From: Bifidobacterium dentium JCM 1195 = DSM 20436
GTDB lineage: Bacteria; Actinomycetota; Actinomycetes; Actinomycetales; Bifidobacteriaceae
Assembly: GCF_001042595.1 (NCBI RefSeq)
Contig: NZ_AP012326.1
Coordinates: 1,116,001-1,180,000 of the forward strand
DNA length: 64,000 bases
Direction: 5' to 3'
Positions 29,041-38,043 of the stretch are shown here, piece after piece. Every line of letters starts with the position of its first letter. The stretch's first letter is position 1. A program made the position numbers and the translations under genes. The notes below the pieces were generated by a model. It saw only the letters and a program-made list of their open reading frames with translations, searched no databases and was not told the DNA's origin.

Positions 29041-29457
29041 GAGCTTTCGACAGGCGCCCTTCGCGGCGGTGCCGCTCACTTCACCTACGTGGAACCCACT
29101 GGGTTCCCCGTTTGACGGTTCAGCTATCGAAAAGCTCTGAGAGCTTTCGACAGGCGCCCTTCGCGGCGGTGCCGCTCACTTCACCTACGTGGAACCCACT
29201 GGGTTCCCCGTTTGACGGTTCAGCTATCGAAAAGCTCTGAGAGCTTTCGACAGGCGCCCTTCGCGGCGGTGCCGCTCACTTCACCTACGTGGAACCCACT
29301 GGGTTCCCCGTTTGACGGTTCAGCTATCGAAAAGCTCTGAGAGCTTTCGACAGGCGCCCTTCGCGGCGGTGCCGCTCACTTCACCTACGTGGAACCCACT
29401 GGGTTCCCCGTTTGACGGTTCAGCTATCGAAAAGCTCTGAGAGCTTTCGACAGGCGC
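29024..29457. repeat. Exact 100-bp tandem repeat array, 4.34 copies
   Basis: The unit starts at 29024, 29124, 29224 and 29324, and a partial fifth copy runs from 29424 to 29457; all copies are identical base for base. The structure is A-(B-A)x4. A is about 34 bp (TATCGAAAAGCTCTGAGAGC onward) with an imperfect hairpin AAAGCTC-TGA-GAGCTTT. B is 66 bp with a second hairpin GGAACCC-ACT-GGGTTCC. The helicase stop codon (29038-29040) lies in the first A. No gene is supported inside it on either strand, since the period is not a multiple of three. It explains most of the 510 bp before the DUF4418 gene. Confidence 0.95.
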
Positions 29458-29550
29458 TTTATCACTACGAACGTGAAAAGTCAAGACTTTTCTTTCATGG
29501 TCAACACTGCGATAATCGGGCGTTGCCTGATTATTTGTCGAGAGGAAATC

Positions 29551-29949
29551 ATGAACAAGAAACTTTTCGCAGCCATTGCGCAGTTCGTCCTTGGCGTGCT
29601 GATCGCCGTCGCCCCGCGAACCTTCGCCCATGTGTGCGAGGTCACGGACATGCCGATGGCCTGCCATTACACCGCGCAGGCAGCGCTCGGCATCGGCATC
29701 GTCATCGCACTGCTCGCCATCATCGGTCTGTTTGTCGCCGAAGCGACCCGCGCCGGTCTGGACATCGCCAACGCCGTACTGGGCGTGCTGGTGATTCTGG
29801 TACCGACCGTGCTGATCGGCGTGTGCAAGGGCGCGATGATGCATTGCCACATGGTGACGCTGCCTACGCTGATCGTGCTGGGCGTACTCACCACGGTATT
29901 CTCCGTCATCGCCGCATACCTTGACCTGAAGCCGGCAAAGCATCGCTGA
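29551..29949 (+). CDS. DUF4418 family membrane protein
   Basis: The 132-residue protein has four membrane spans. The ATG at 29551 follows GAGAGGAAATC; the frame is open upstream without a site. It has a striking set of Cys, Met and His residues at the ends of spans: C29, M34, M36, C38, H39 and then C92, M96, M97, H98, C99, H100, M101 (CKGAMMHCHM). This could bind a soft metal or heme, or form disulfides; that is inference. The ABC permease starts 1 bp after its stop, so the two are surely co-transcribed. DUF4418 proteins have no established function. Confidence 0.82.
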   Translation: MNKKLFAAIAQFVLGVLIAVAPRTFAHVCEVTDMPMACHYTAQAALGIGIVIALLAIIGLFVAEATRAGLDIANAVLGVLVILVPTVLIGVCKGAMMHCHMVTLPTLIVLGVLTTVFSVIAAYLDLKPAKHR

Positions 29950-29950
29950 T

Positions 29951-31162
29951 ATGAATCATGTCACCCTTGCCGGCCTGCCTGTGACGAATCTCAGGCGCAA
30001 GCCGTTTCGGACCACGGCCCTCGTCATCGTGGTCACCATGCTCACCGTCGCCTTTTACGGAGGCTCCCTGCTGTCGATGAACCTTGAAGCGGGATTGAAC
30101 AGCATGCAGGAACGTATGGGCGCCGATCTGATGGTTACCCCGCAGAATACGAAAAACGAAGCCGAGGCGTTGCTGACGAATGGCGGATCGAGTACCTTCT
30201 ACTTCACCAACGACATCGAAAACGAGGTATCGAAGGCCGACGGCATCGACGAAATCACCGCACAGACCTACATTTCGTCGCTGGCCGCCGCATGTTGCGA
30301 CGACAAGGTGCAGATCATCGGCTTCAACCCGCAAACCGATTTCGTCATCACCCCATGGATTGGCTCGCAATTCGACGGTGTGCTCGAAGACGGCCAAATC
30401 ATCGCCGGAGCCAGCATCAACGTATCCGGAAACAACACCGTCAAGCTGTATGGGCACGAATTCCCGGTCGCCGCGCAGCTGGCGAACACGGGTACGTCAC
30501 TTGACAATTCCGTATTCGTCAATATGAACACTGTCCCCGACGTCGTTTCCTATTCCGCGAAGGTCGGGCATCCCGCCATTCCGCAGGAATATGCCGACAA
30601 AGCGGTCTCCGCCATCCTGATCAAGGTCAAGGATGGCTATTCCGCACAGCAGGTCGCCTCCAACATCACCAAAGCTACGGGACTCAAAGGCCTTGGCTAT
30701 GTCTATCCGGGCGGCATCACCGCAACCACCAAGAACAATCTGACGGTCATCGTGGGATATGTGACGATTTTCGTGGCCGTGTTCTGGATCATGGGGCTGA
30801 TCGTACTGCTTGCGGTATTCGCCTCCGCCATGAATGAGCGCAAACGTGAATTCGCCGCGTACCGCATCATGGGGGCCACACGCTCCACATTGGTGGGCAT
30901 CATCATCAGGGAATCCGTCATAATCGGCGCATTGGGCGGTGCAATCGGCGTGGCGCTCGCTTCGCTGGCGATCTTCCCCTTCAGCACGCTGATCGGCAGA
31001 CAGCTGCAACTGCCTTATCTGCAATCCGGCGTGTGGAACGTAATGCTGCTGATCGCCGTGAGTTTCGTATTCGCGGTGATTACCGGTGTGATCGCATCCA
31101 TCGCCACCGCGGTGAAACTGTCCGCACCGGAAACCTATCTGACGTTGAGGGAGGGGGAGTGA
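29951..31162 (+). CDS. ABC transporter permease (FtsX/MacB type)
   Basis: The 403-residue permease has the MacB topology: a first membrane span (TTALVIVVTMLTVAFYGGSL, residues 17-36), a large external domain of about 210 residues, then three C-terminal spans, the first preceded by TVIVGYVTIFVAVFWIMGLI. MNERKREFAAYRIMGATRST is the FtsX-family coupling loop, the part that touches the ATPase. Such systems drive extracytoplasmic work such as export or lipoprotein handling rather than ordinary import. The external domain includes AAACCDDKVQ with adjacent cysteines. It lies between DUF4418 and the ATPase with essentially no gaps. Confidence 0.9.
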   Translation: MNHVTLAGLPVTNLRRKPFRTTALVIVVTMLTVAFYGGSLLSMNLEAGLNSMQERMGADLMVTPQNTKNEAEALLTNGGSSTFYFTNDIENEVSKADGIDEITAQTYISSLAAACCDDKVQIIGFNPQTDFVITPWIGSQFDGVLEDGQIIAGASINVSGNNTVKLYGHEFPVAAQLANTGTSLDNSVFVNMNTVPDVVSYSAKVGHPAIPQEYADKAVSAILIKVKDGYSAQQVASNITKATGLKGLGYVYPGGITATTKNNLTVIVGYVTIFVAVFWIMGLIVLLAVFASAMNERKREFAAYRIMGATRSTLVGIIIRESVIIGALGGAIGVALASLAIFPFSTLIGRQLQLPYLQSGVWNVMLLIAVSFVFAVITGVIASIATAVKLSAPETYLTLREGE

Positions 31163-31164
31163 GC

Positions 31165-31974
31165 ATGAACGTATTGGAGCTGCACGATCTGACCCGTGAA
31201 TTCACGCGCCGTGGCAAGCCGTTCGCGGCGGTCGATCATGTGAACCTCATTCTGAGGGAAGGTGAATTCATCGCCATCGTGGGGCGTTCCGGCAACGGCA
31301 AGAGTACGCTGCTCAACCTCATTACCGGATTGCTGCGTCCTACTGACGGCACGATCACGCTTGATGGGCGGAATATCGTCGCCTTACGTGACAGACAGAT
31401 GTCGGCGATACGCAACCGGGTGATCGGATTCGTGACGCAGAGTCAGACGTTGCTGCCGAATCTCACCGTAATCGATAACGTGATTCTTCCGGCGGTACTC
31501 GAGCCCGGCAATCAAGAGACCGATGGCAACGATGATGCTCAGGAGAACGATGATGCCGAGAAGATGCCTTCCGGCCAGACGCAGGTGGACGACGGTCTGC
31601 CAGATGTAATCGCGGCGGCACCGATCGCCACGGATACGGCCGTCCGTTCTTCCGACCGTCTTGTCGGGCGTGCCCGTGAGTTGCTGGAAATGCTGGAAAT
31701 CGCCGATCTGGCCGACTGTTATCCGAAGGAGCTCTCCGGCGGTGAGATGCGTCGCGTCTCCATCGCACGCGCGCTGATGAATCGGCCGAAGTTGCTCATT
31801 GCCGATGAACCCACCGGTGATCTGGATGCGGCAAGCACCGCGATCGTCATGCGGCTGCTACGGGATGTCGCGAATGGCGGTACCGCTGTGTTGATGGTCA
31901 CGCATGACCCGGACGCTCTGGCATATGTGGACTACGTATTCCGCATGGATAGGGGAGTGCTGAGCGAGGCATAG
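31165..31974 (+). CDS. ABC transporter ATP-binding protein (LolD/MacB type) with acidic insertion
   Basis: The 269-residue ATPase has Walker A GRSGNGKST (residues 40-48), Q-loop FVTQSQ, signature LSGGEMRRVSIARAL, Walker B LLIADEPTGDLD and the switch His in MVTHDPD. The pattern matches the MacB/LolD class. Residues about 113-162, between Q-loop and signature, are an extra acidic segment (NDDAQENDDAEKMPSGQTQ) not present in ordinary members of about 225 residues. The start ATG at 31165 follows GAGGGAGGGGGAG. It is the last gene of the DUF4418 operon and partners the permease. Confidence 0.92.
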   Translation: MNVLELHDLTREFTRRGKPFAAVDHVNLILREGEFIAIVGRSGNGKSTLLNLITGLLRPTDGTITLDGRNIVALRDRQMSAIRNRVIGFVTQSQTLLPNLTVIDNVILPAVLEPGNQETDGNDDAQENDDAEKMPSGQTQVDDGLPDVIAAAPIATDTAVRSSDRLVGRARELLEMLEIADLADCYPKELSGGEMRRVSIARALMNRPKLLIADEPTGDLDAASTAIVMRLLRDVANGGTAVLMVTHDPDALAYVDYVFRMDRGVLSEA

Positions 31975-32227
31975 GGCAAGACATGCCGAATGCCAGGCTG
32001 TTCGATGCTAGTCCCGCCCCTGTGTGTATCATTGACGATTGGTGTGCGTCTTGTAGACGTATGCCGTCTGGAGTCTTAGCCCATCAGTGGGTCGGCGGCC
32101 GACCTTGTCGAAGGTTGCCGTTCGCGCTTGCCGCGAAGGAAGCACTGGAGAGGCTGGCTCAGCGCGGGTCGAGTGATCGACGCGCGTTCCGTTCAGACAA
32201 CGACAGAACAAACAAAGGATTAAACCA
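31975..32227 (+). promoter_or_regulatory. Promoter and possible structured leader of rpsD
   Basis: A candidate promoter is TTGACG (32032-32037) with TAGACG (32054-32059), 16 bp apart. Downstream are two small hairpins, GGTCGG-CGG-CCGACC (32090-32104) and ACCTT-GTCG-AAGGT (32102-32115), overlapping by three bases. The leader of about 160 nt could hold an S4 autoregulatory site, but I cannot match it to a known class. AAAGGA precedes the start codon. Confidence 0.4.
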
Positions 32228-32854
32228 ATGACGAACGTTCAGCGTTCTCGCCGTCAGGTGCGTCTTTCCCGCGCCCTCGGCATCGCTCTGACCCCTAAGG
32301 CTCAGCGCATCTTCGAAAAGCGTCCGTATGCTCCGGGTGAGCACGGCCGCACCCGCCGCCGCACTGAATCCGATTACGCAGTGCGTCTGCGCGAGAAGCA
32401 GCGTCTTCGCGCTCAGTACGGCATTTCCGAGAAGCAGCTTCGCGCCGCTTACGAGAAGGGCACCCACACCGCCGGCCAGACCGGTAACGCCATGCTGACC
32501 GATCTCGAGACCCGTCTTGACGCCCTGGTTCTGCGTGCAGGTTTCGCTCGCACCACCGCCCAGGCCCGTCAGTTCGTGGTCCACCGTCACATTCTCGTCG
32601 ACGGCAACATCGTCGACCGCCCGTCCTACCGCGTCAAGCCTGGCCAGACCATTCAGGTCAAGGCCAAGAGCCAGACCATGGTTCCGTTCCAGATTGCTGC
32701 CGAAGGCGTGCACCGCGATGTGCTGCCGGCGGTCCCGGGCTACCTGGACGTCAACCTGCCTTCCCTGAAGGCTACCCTGACTCGTAAGCCTGAAGCCGAG
32801 GAAATCCCGGTGCAGGTCAACATCCAGTACGTGGTCGAATTCTACGCCCGCTGA
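32228..32854 (+). CDS. rpsD: 30S ribosomal protein S4
   Basis: This primary 16S rRNA binding protein is 208 residues, normal for actinobacteria. N-terminal SRRQVRLSRALGIALTPKAQ and RRRTESDYAVRLREKQRLRA are S4-specific, and the S4 RNA-binding domain runs DLETRLDALVLRAGFARTTA then ARQFVVHRHILVDGNIVDRP. No zinc-binding Cys set is present, so it is the Cys-free form. It stands alone, not in the alpha operon, between a long leader and a terminator, and has highly biased codons. Confidence 0.97.
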   Translation: MTNVQRSRRQVRLSRALGIALTPKAQRIFEKRPYAPGEHGRTRRRTESDYAVRLREKQRLRAQYGISEKQLRAAYEKGTHTAGQTGNAMLTDLETRLDALVLRAGFARTTAQARQFVVHRHILVDGNIVDRPSYRVKPGQTIQVKAKSQTMVPFQIAAEGVHRDVLPAVPGYLDVNLPSLKATLTRKPEAEEIPVQVNIQYVVEFYAR

Positions 32855-32900
32855 TCTGGATTCACATACTGTAAGAACATACAGTATAAGGACATACAGC

Positions 32901-32937
32901 AAGAGCCTCGCCGCCGTTATGGCCGCGAGGCTCTTTG
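32901..32937 (+). terminator. Terminator of rpsD
   Basis: AGAGCCTCGC (32902-32911) pairs with GCGAGGCTCT (32925-32934), followed by TTT. Three short CATAC(A/T)GTA-type repeats just upstream (32866-32899) are unexplained. Confidence 0.8.
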
Positions 32938-32974
32938 CTATCTGCGTTATCTGCGGGGATTCCGCAGGTGCTGA

Positions 32975-33370
32975 TCAGTCCGCGAACATGCCGCCGATAA
33001 TGCCGCCGACGATGGTGGATACGATCGACATGATCAGCGAACCGATGACGGACCACCAGAAGCCGTCGATGACGACGCCCACGTCGAACAGGCTCATGGC
33101 CAGCCAGGAGGCGAGCTGCATGAACAGCCAGTTGATGATCAGGGCGATCAGACCGAACGACAGAATGGAAAACGGCAACGCTATGGCATGCACGATCGGT
33201 TTGATCGAAGCATTGATCAGTGCCATGAACAGTGCGAACGCCCCGATGCCAAGAATCGGAGGGTCTCCGATGGCATGCATGCCGGGCAGCAGGGCGACCA
33301 TGACCCCGGCCGCTATGGTCAAAACCAGCCAACGTGAAATGAAATGACTCATAATCCCATCGTAGTGCAT
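32975..33370 (-). CDS. YvlD-like small membrane protein (phage holin family name)
   Basis: The 131-residue protein has four membrane spans, including WLVLTIAAGVMVALLPGM, ILGIGAFALFMALINASIKP and SVIGSLIMSIVSTIVGGIIG. The pattern with a central NASIKPIV matches the family of YvlD proteins, which databases call phage holin family IV although they are chromosomal. There are no phage genes around it. I choose ATG 33370 (site GGGAGA); ATG 33352 is possible. Its start faces the phosphatase start with 34 bp between, so the promoters must overlap. Function is unknown, perhaps envelope stress. Confidence 0.8.
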   Translation of the reverse strand: MHYDGIMSHFISRWLVLTIAAGVMVALLPGMHAIGDPPILGIGAFALFMALINASIKPIVHAIALPFSILSFGLIALIINWLFMQLASWLAMSLFDVGVVIDGFWWSVIGSLIMSIVSTIVGGIIGGMFAD

Positions 33371-33404
33371 GCGTTTCTCCCACTTCAGCGGGTAGCATGA
33401 AAGC

Positions 33405-34079
33405 ATGTTGCTTCATCTCCATCTCGTCCGTCACGGACAGACGTTCTTCAATCGATACAACCGTCTGCAAGGGTGGTCGAATTCGCCACTGACGCAGTCC
33501 GGCATCGCCGATGCCGACAAGGCCGCAACCAAGTTGCGCGATTACGATTTCGCCGCCGCCTATTGTTCCGACACCACGCGCGCCCAGATAACCGCGCAGC
33601 GCATTCTCGACATGAATGAGTTGGCAGGGCATGTCCGTCCGGCGTTGATCAGCGACATGCATTTGCGCGAACAGTTCTATGGATATTTCGAGGGACAGGA
33701 CATGAGCGTCGCATGGACTGCTGCCGGCGGGCCTCACGGGGCCAAGAACTACAATGACATCGTGGCGAAGTTCGGCCTTGCGGCCACCCGTGACTTTCTG
33801 AAAGAGGCCGATCCGTTCCATGACGCCGAGTCCGATGCCGAATACTGGGAACGCGTCGAGGGGGGATTTTCGCTGATCGCCGCAAATCCGTTGCTGAAGG
33901 ACGGCGATCATGTGCTGCAGATTTCTCATGGCAATACCTTGCTGAGTCTGATGCATCGTTATGCGCCTGAAGGCTATGACCTCAGCGAACGACCGGCAAA
34001 CGGGTCGGTCACCAGCCTTGATTTCGACACGGAACAACCAATCGATCAGGCAGTGACCGTCATTTCATATAACCAGTGA
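33405..34079 (+). CDS. Histidine phosphatase family protein
   Basis: The 224-residue phosphoglycerate-mutase-like enzyme has the phospho-His motif LHLVRHGQTFFNRYNRLQGW at residues 5-24 and the second His in ISHGNTLLSL. Members dephosphorylate sugars, nucleotides or proteins, and the sequence does not tell which. The acid catalyst region MHLREQFYGYFEGQDM has the usual Glu. It is divergent from the small membrane gene, and the next gene is about 85 bp downstream. Confidence 0.9.
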   Translation: MLLHLHLVRHGQTFFNRYNRLQGWSNSPLTQSGIADADKAATKLRDYDFAAAYCSDTTRAQITAQRILDMNELAGHVRPALISDMHLREQFYGYFEGQDMSVAWTAAGGPHGAKNYNDIVAKFGLAATRDFLKEADPFHDAESDAEYWERVEGGFSLIAANPLLKDGDHVLQISHGNTLLSLMHRYAPEGYDLSERPANGSVTSLDFDTEQPIDQAVTVISYNQ

Positions 34080-34163
34080 ACGAATTTGCCTTCCGTCGTG
34101 GCTTTTGACTACTGTTAGGCGGGTATTGTGTTCGCGGGTCACCGTGGGACAGAAAAGAGGTAC

Positions 34164-34553
34164 ATGATGGGTGTTGGAGAAATCGCCGGTCTGATTGCGG
34201 CAATCGCGTTCGCGATTCTCGCCGGTTTCATGATCTACCCGTTGATCCGTCTGGGCAAGCTGTTCGATCAGATCGCGCAGACCGTCAAGGACACCGGAGA
34301 CCATGCGATTCCGGCGCTTGACGAAAGTGTGACCACCGTACAGCAGGTCAATAAGTCACTGGAGGATGTCAACAAGATCTCCGCGGCAGCCTCGACCACG
34401 GCCAACAATGTGGGCGCCCTGACCGACCTTTATGGATCCTTCCTTGGCAAACCGGTCATTAAGATCGCTTCGGCCGTCTATGCTCTGAAGTCCACGGCAC
34501 AGTCCTTCATGAACAATCGGACCGCCGACCGTGCCCAGAACAAGGGGGAGTGA
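34164..34553 (+). CDS. DUF948 family membrane-anchored protein
   Basis: The 129-residue protein has an N-terminal span (GLIAAIAFAILAGFMIYPLI) and then an amphipathic, coiled-coil-like cytoplasmic stretch (TVTTVQQVNKSLEDV-like pattern, residues 45-85), as in DUF948 proteins. AAAGAGG precedes two adjacent ATGs (34164, 34167). The stop overlaps the next start as TGATG, so the two small proteins are made together. Both stand just before alaS. Function is unknown. Confidence 0.82.
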   Translation: MMGVGEIAGLIAAIAFAILAGFMIYPLIRLGKLFDQIAQTVKDTGDHAIPALDESVTTVQQVNKSLEDVNKISAAASTTANNVGALTDLYGSFLGKPVIKIASAVYALKSTAQSFMNNRTADRAQNKGE

Positions 34554-34789
34554 TGTTCAAACGTCTCTTTTGGATTTCCCTGGGTGTAGGCATCGGGGTC
34601 ATGGCCGTCACCAAGGCGCAGGCCTATATCAAGGCCAATACGCCTGACGTGGCGCGCCAGTTCCTGCTCGGCCCTGATCAGGACCACGTGACCGTACGCA
34701 CGCTTGAAGGATTGGTCAACGAGTTCAATGCCACGCGTCGAGCCCGCGAGGCTGAACTTAACGCCAGATATGCCGACAAGATCGACTGA
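34553..34789 (+). CDS. Small membrane-associated protein of unknown function
   Basis: A 78-residue product begins [20 protein letters not shown] (one short span) and continues as a charged helix ([20 protein letters not shown]). Its ATG shares a base with the stop of the DUF948 gene, a classical translational-coupling arrangement. Small proteins of this shape occur next to DUF948 genes and before alaS in other actinobacteria as far as I know. Nothing more specific can be read. Confidence 0.75.
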   Translation: MFKRLFWISLGVGIGVMAVTKAQAYIKANTPDVARQFLLGPDQDHVTVRTLEGLVNEFNATRRAREAELNARYADKID

Positions 34790-34877
34790 TCTTCGCGCTT
34801 CAATCCGTATAGGCAACATTTGTACAAGACGTTCGGAGGGCATCAGACCCTCCGGCAATAAAGGAGCTCAATCTCAC

Positions 34878-37556
34878 ATGCGCACTTCTGAAATCGCGAA
34901 GCGCTACCTTGATTATTTCCAGAAGCATGATCACCTTATCGTGCCTTCCGCGTCGCTGATCTCGCCGAATCCGACCACCCTGTTCACCATCGCAGGCATG
35001 GTCCCGTTCATCCCGTACCTCATGGGCGAGCAGACTCCGCCGAAGAACCGTATGGCCTCCAACCAGAAGTGCGTGCGTACCCTGGACATCGACGAGGTCG
35101 GCAAGACCACCCGTCACGGCACCTTCTTCCAGATGCTCGGCAACTTCTCCTTCGGTGATTACTTCAAGGAGGAGGCCATCCATTACGCATATGAGTTGCT
35201 GACCACCCCGCAGGACCAGGGCGGCTACGGCTTCGATCCGGAAAAGCTGTGGATGACCACCTTCACCGATGACGAGGAAGCCCGCTCGATGTGGAAGAAC
35301 GAAGGCGTCGATCCAGAGCATATCCAGATCATGGGCATGGAAGACAACTTCTGGACCACCGGCGGCCCCGGCCCAGGTGGCCCTTGCTCCGAGATCTACG
35401 TTGACCGTGGACCTCAATACGGCGTCGAGGGCGGCCCGATCGCCGATGAAAACCGTTATATCGAGATCTGGGATCTCGTGTTCGAAAACTATGAGGTCGA
35501 CAACGTCAAGTCCAAGACCGACTTGCATATCGTCGGCGAGCTCGAGAACAAGAACATCGATACCGGCGCCGGTCTGGAGCGTCTCGCCTACCTGTTGCAG
35601 GGCAAGCAGAACATCTACGAGACCGATGAGGTCTTCCCGGTCATCGAGGCCGCCCAGAAGCTGTCCGGCCGTACCTACGGCGACGATGAGGCCATGGACG
35701 TCAAGTTCCGCGTGGTCGCCGACCATGTGCGGTCCGCTCTTATGATCATGTCAGACGGTGTGCGTCCGTCCAACAACGGCCGTGGTTATGTGCTGCGCCG
35801 ATTGCTGCGCCGCACCGTCAAGGCCATGCGCGCCCTCGGCGTGACCGATCCGGTGCTGCCGACCCTGTTCCCCGTCTCCAAGGAGGCCATGGTCCCGAGC
35901 TATCCGGAGCTGGAGAGCACATTCCACGAGGTATCCGAATCCGCCTACGGCGAGGAGGACGCATTCCGTCGTACCCTCGAGTCCGGCACCGAGATCTTCG
36001 ACCTGGCCGTGGCCAAGGCCAAGGAATCCGGCAAGACCGTCGTTTCCGGTGATGACGCTTTCAAGCTGCACGACACCTACGGCTTCCCGATCGAGCTGAC
36101 CCTTGAAATGGCCGAGGAACAGGGCGTGAAGGTCGATGAGGTCAAATTCCGCGAGCTCATGGCCGAACAGAAGGGCCGTGCCCGTGCCGATGCGTTGAAG
36201 AAGCGTCACAATGTGGATCTGTCCGTCTATGACGATTTCAAGAAAACGCTTGTCCAGCCGATTGACTTCCTGGGCTACACCGATATGTCGGCGCGCGCCC
36301 GCGTGATCGGCATCATGCAGGAAGGCAAGGGTTCCGTACCTGCCGTCACCGGTCCGGCCAACATCGAGGTCATCCTCGACCGTACTCCGTTCTATGCGGA
36401 GGCCGGTGGCCAGCTCGCCGACCAAGGTGAGATCCTTTCCGACGACGGTGCCGTGCTTGAAGTCGATGATGTGCAGAAACCAATCAAGGACCTCATCGTG
36501 CACCAGTGCCGCCTGACCGAAGGCACGCTGGTGGTGGGCGCCGAGGTCAACGCCAACATCGACCTCGACCGTCGTGGTGCCATCGCACGTTCCCACACCG
36601 CCACCCACATGGTTCATAAGGCTCTGCGCGAGGAACTCGGCCCGCAGGCCACCCAGCGTGGATCCGAGGACGCTCCGAACCGTCTGCGCTTCGATTTCCA
36701 GTGGTCCAAGGCTCCGGCAAGATCCGTGATGGACGCCGTCGAAGCCCGAGTGAACGATCGCATCCGTGATAACCTGTCCGTTACCACACAGGAAATGAAG
36801 TTCGATGACGCCATCGCCTTGGGTGCCATGCACCTGTTCGGCGAAAAGTACGGCGACGTCGTGCGTGTGGTCTCCATCGGCGAGGATGGCTGGAGCCGTG
36901 AGCTGTGCGGTGGTACGCACATCGACCACGTCGGTAAGATCGGCGCCGTCAACATCATGTCCGAAGCCTCCATCGGTTCCGGCGTACGCCGTGTGGATGC
37001 GCTGGTCGGACAGAGCGCCTACGAATTCAACGCCCGTGAGCATGCCTTGGTTTCCCAGCTTTCCGATCAGCTCAACGCCCGTCCGGATGAGCTGGCCGAA
37101 CGTGTGAATACGCTGTTGGCCAAGCTTAAGGAATCCGATCGTCGCCTAGCCGCCATGTACGAAGGCCAGCTGGCCGCTTCCGTGCCGGCTCTCGTCGCCG
37201 ATGCCAAGGCCTCTCAGGCTCCCGTCAAGGTGGCTTCCAAGAATGTGGGACATTTTGGCTCCTTTGATGCCCTGCGCAAGACCGTGCTCGACGTTCGAGG
37301 GCAGCTTGGCGAGGATATGCCGGTCGTCGTGGCTCTCGCCGGCGTGAACGAAGACGGTAAACCGATGGTCGCCGTGGCCACCAACGATGCCGCACGCAAG
37401 CAGGGCATCAAGGCCGGCGACCTGGTCCGTGGCGCCTCCAAGATCCTTGGCGGTGGCGGTGGCGGCAAGCCCGACTTCGCTCAGGGTGGCGGCTCCGATG
37501 CCACCAAGATCGACGCCGCGCTCGAGGCTCTGGTCGATCAGGCCATGAAGGGCTGA
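34878..37556 (+). CDS. alaS: Alanyl-tRNA synthetase
   Basis: AlaS charges tRNA-Ala. The 892-residue protein starts [20 protein letters not shown] (ATG 34878 after AAAGGAG; the frame is open to 34704 but unsupported). The class II core shows [14 protein letters not shown] and the GTP-like motif [14 protein letters not shown]. The editing domain has [16 protein letters not shown] and [13 protein letters not shown], and the C-Ala domain ends with the Gly-rich [17 protein letters not shown]. All are usual. It leads the group alaS-ruvX-mltG, a conserved actinobacterial order. Confidence 0.97.
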   Translation: MRTSEIAKRYLDYFQKHDHLIVPSASLISPNPTTLFTIAGMVPFIPYLMGEQTPPKNRMASNQKCVRTLDIDEVGKTTRHGTFFQMLGNFSFGDYFKEEAIHYAYELLTTPQDQGGYGFDPEKLWMTTFTDDEEARSMWKNEGVDPEHIQIMGMEDNFWTTGGPGPGGPCSEIYVDRGPQYGVEGGPIADENRYIEIWDLVFENYEVDNVKSKTDLHIVGELENKNIDTGAGLERLAYLLQGKQNIYETDEVFPVIEAAQKLSGRTYGDDEAMDVKFRVVADHVRSALMIMSDGVRPSNNGRGYVLRRLLRRTVKAMRALGVTDPVLPTLFPVSKEAMVPSYPELESTFHEVSESAYGEEDAFRRTLESGTEIFDLAVAKAKESGKTVVSGDDAFKLHDTYGFPIELTLEMAEEQGVKVDEVKFRELMAEQKGRARADALKKRHNVDLSVYDDFKKTLVQPIDFLGYTDMSARARVIGIMQEGKGSVPAVTGPANIEVILDRTPFYAEAGGQLADQGEILSDDGAVLEVDDVQKPIKDLIVHQCRLTEGTLVVGAEVNANIDLDRRGAIARSHTATHMVHKALREELGPQATQRGSEDAPNRLRFDFQWSKAPARSVMDAVEARVNDRIRDNLSVTTQEMKFDDAIALGAMHLFGEKYGDVVRVVSIGEDGWSRELCGGTHIDHVGKIGAVNIMSEASIGSGVRRVDALVGQSAYEFNAREHALVSQLSDQLNARPDELAERVNTLLAKLKESDRRLAAMYEGQLAASVPALVADAKASQAPVKVASKNVGHFGSFDALRKTVLDVRGQLGEDMPVVVALAGVNEDGKPMVAVATNDAARKQGIKAGDLVRGASKILGGGGGGKPDFAQGGGSDATKIDAALEALVDQAMKG

Positions 37557-37566
37557 ACCTCCGGGC

Positions 37567-38043
37567 ATGGTATGGCTTGGAGTTGACTTGGGTGATGCCA
37601 GGGTCGGGCTTGCACTGTCCGACCCCGAGCTCACCCTTGCCCACCCCGCGGGCAATATTCAGGTTTATGGGGATTCATTCCGGGCATTGGATGAGGTCAT
37701 CGACGTCATTGAGGACGAATCGGTGGATCATGTGGTGGTGGGTCTGCCGTTGCTGTTGAACGGCGAAGCAGGCAAAAGTGCCAAGAAGGCACGACGTTGG
37801 GCTGCTAATCTGGAAAAAAGAATGCAGGCGGCGGCACAGGATGAGTCGGAACCGCTCAATGTCATTCCGACAATTGAATTGGTCGATGAACGTTTGACCA
37901 CGGTGACCGCGCACCAGCAACTGTTCGATGCGCAAATCGGTGGTCGCAGGCATCGTCCGATGGTTGATCAGCAGTCTGCCGTAGTGATTCTGCAGACAGC
38001 ATTGGACCGCGCAGAGAGGTACAGAGGAGCGATCGATGGCTGA
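37567..38043 (+). CDS. ruvX: Putative Holliday junction resolvase RuvX (YqgF)
   Basis: The 158-residue RNase H-fold protein has WLGVDLGDARVGLALSDPEL (first catalytic Asp), VVVGLPLLLNGEAGKSAKKA and DERLTTVTA (second acidic site). It starts 10 bp after alaS and overlaps mltG by 8 bp. YqgF is also implicated in 16S rRNA 5' processing, so the resolvase label is by family. A 14-residue loop, KRMQAAAQDESEPL, makes it slightly long. Confidence 0.92.
   Translation: MVWLGVDLGDARVGLALSDPELTLAHPAGNIQVYGDSFRALDEVIDVIEDESVDHVVVGLPLLLNGEAGKSAKKARRWAANLEKRMQAAAQDESEPLNVIPTIELVDERLTTVTAHQQLFDAQIGGRRHRPMVDQQSAVVILQTALDRAERYRGAIDG

Noticed and set aside
29024..29457. CRISPR array
   Set aside because: Units are 100 bp and entirely identical, with no variable spacers and no cas genes.
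29320..29943. 207-codon minus-strand frame across the repeat array and DUF4418 gene
   Set aside because: It owes its length to the repeat and to the antisense of a real membrane gene; peptide is Asp/His/Arg-rich without motifs.
32975..33370. Prophage holin
   Set aside because: The name comes from the family label only; no lysis, structural or integrase genes are near.
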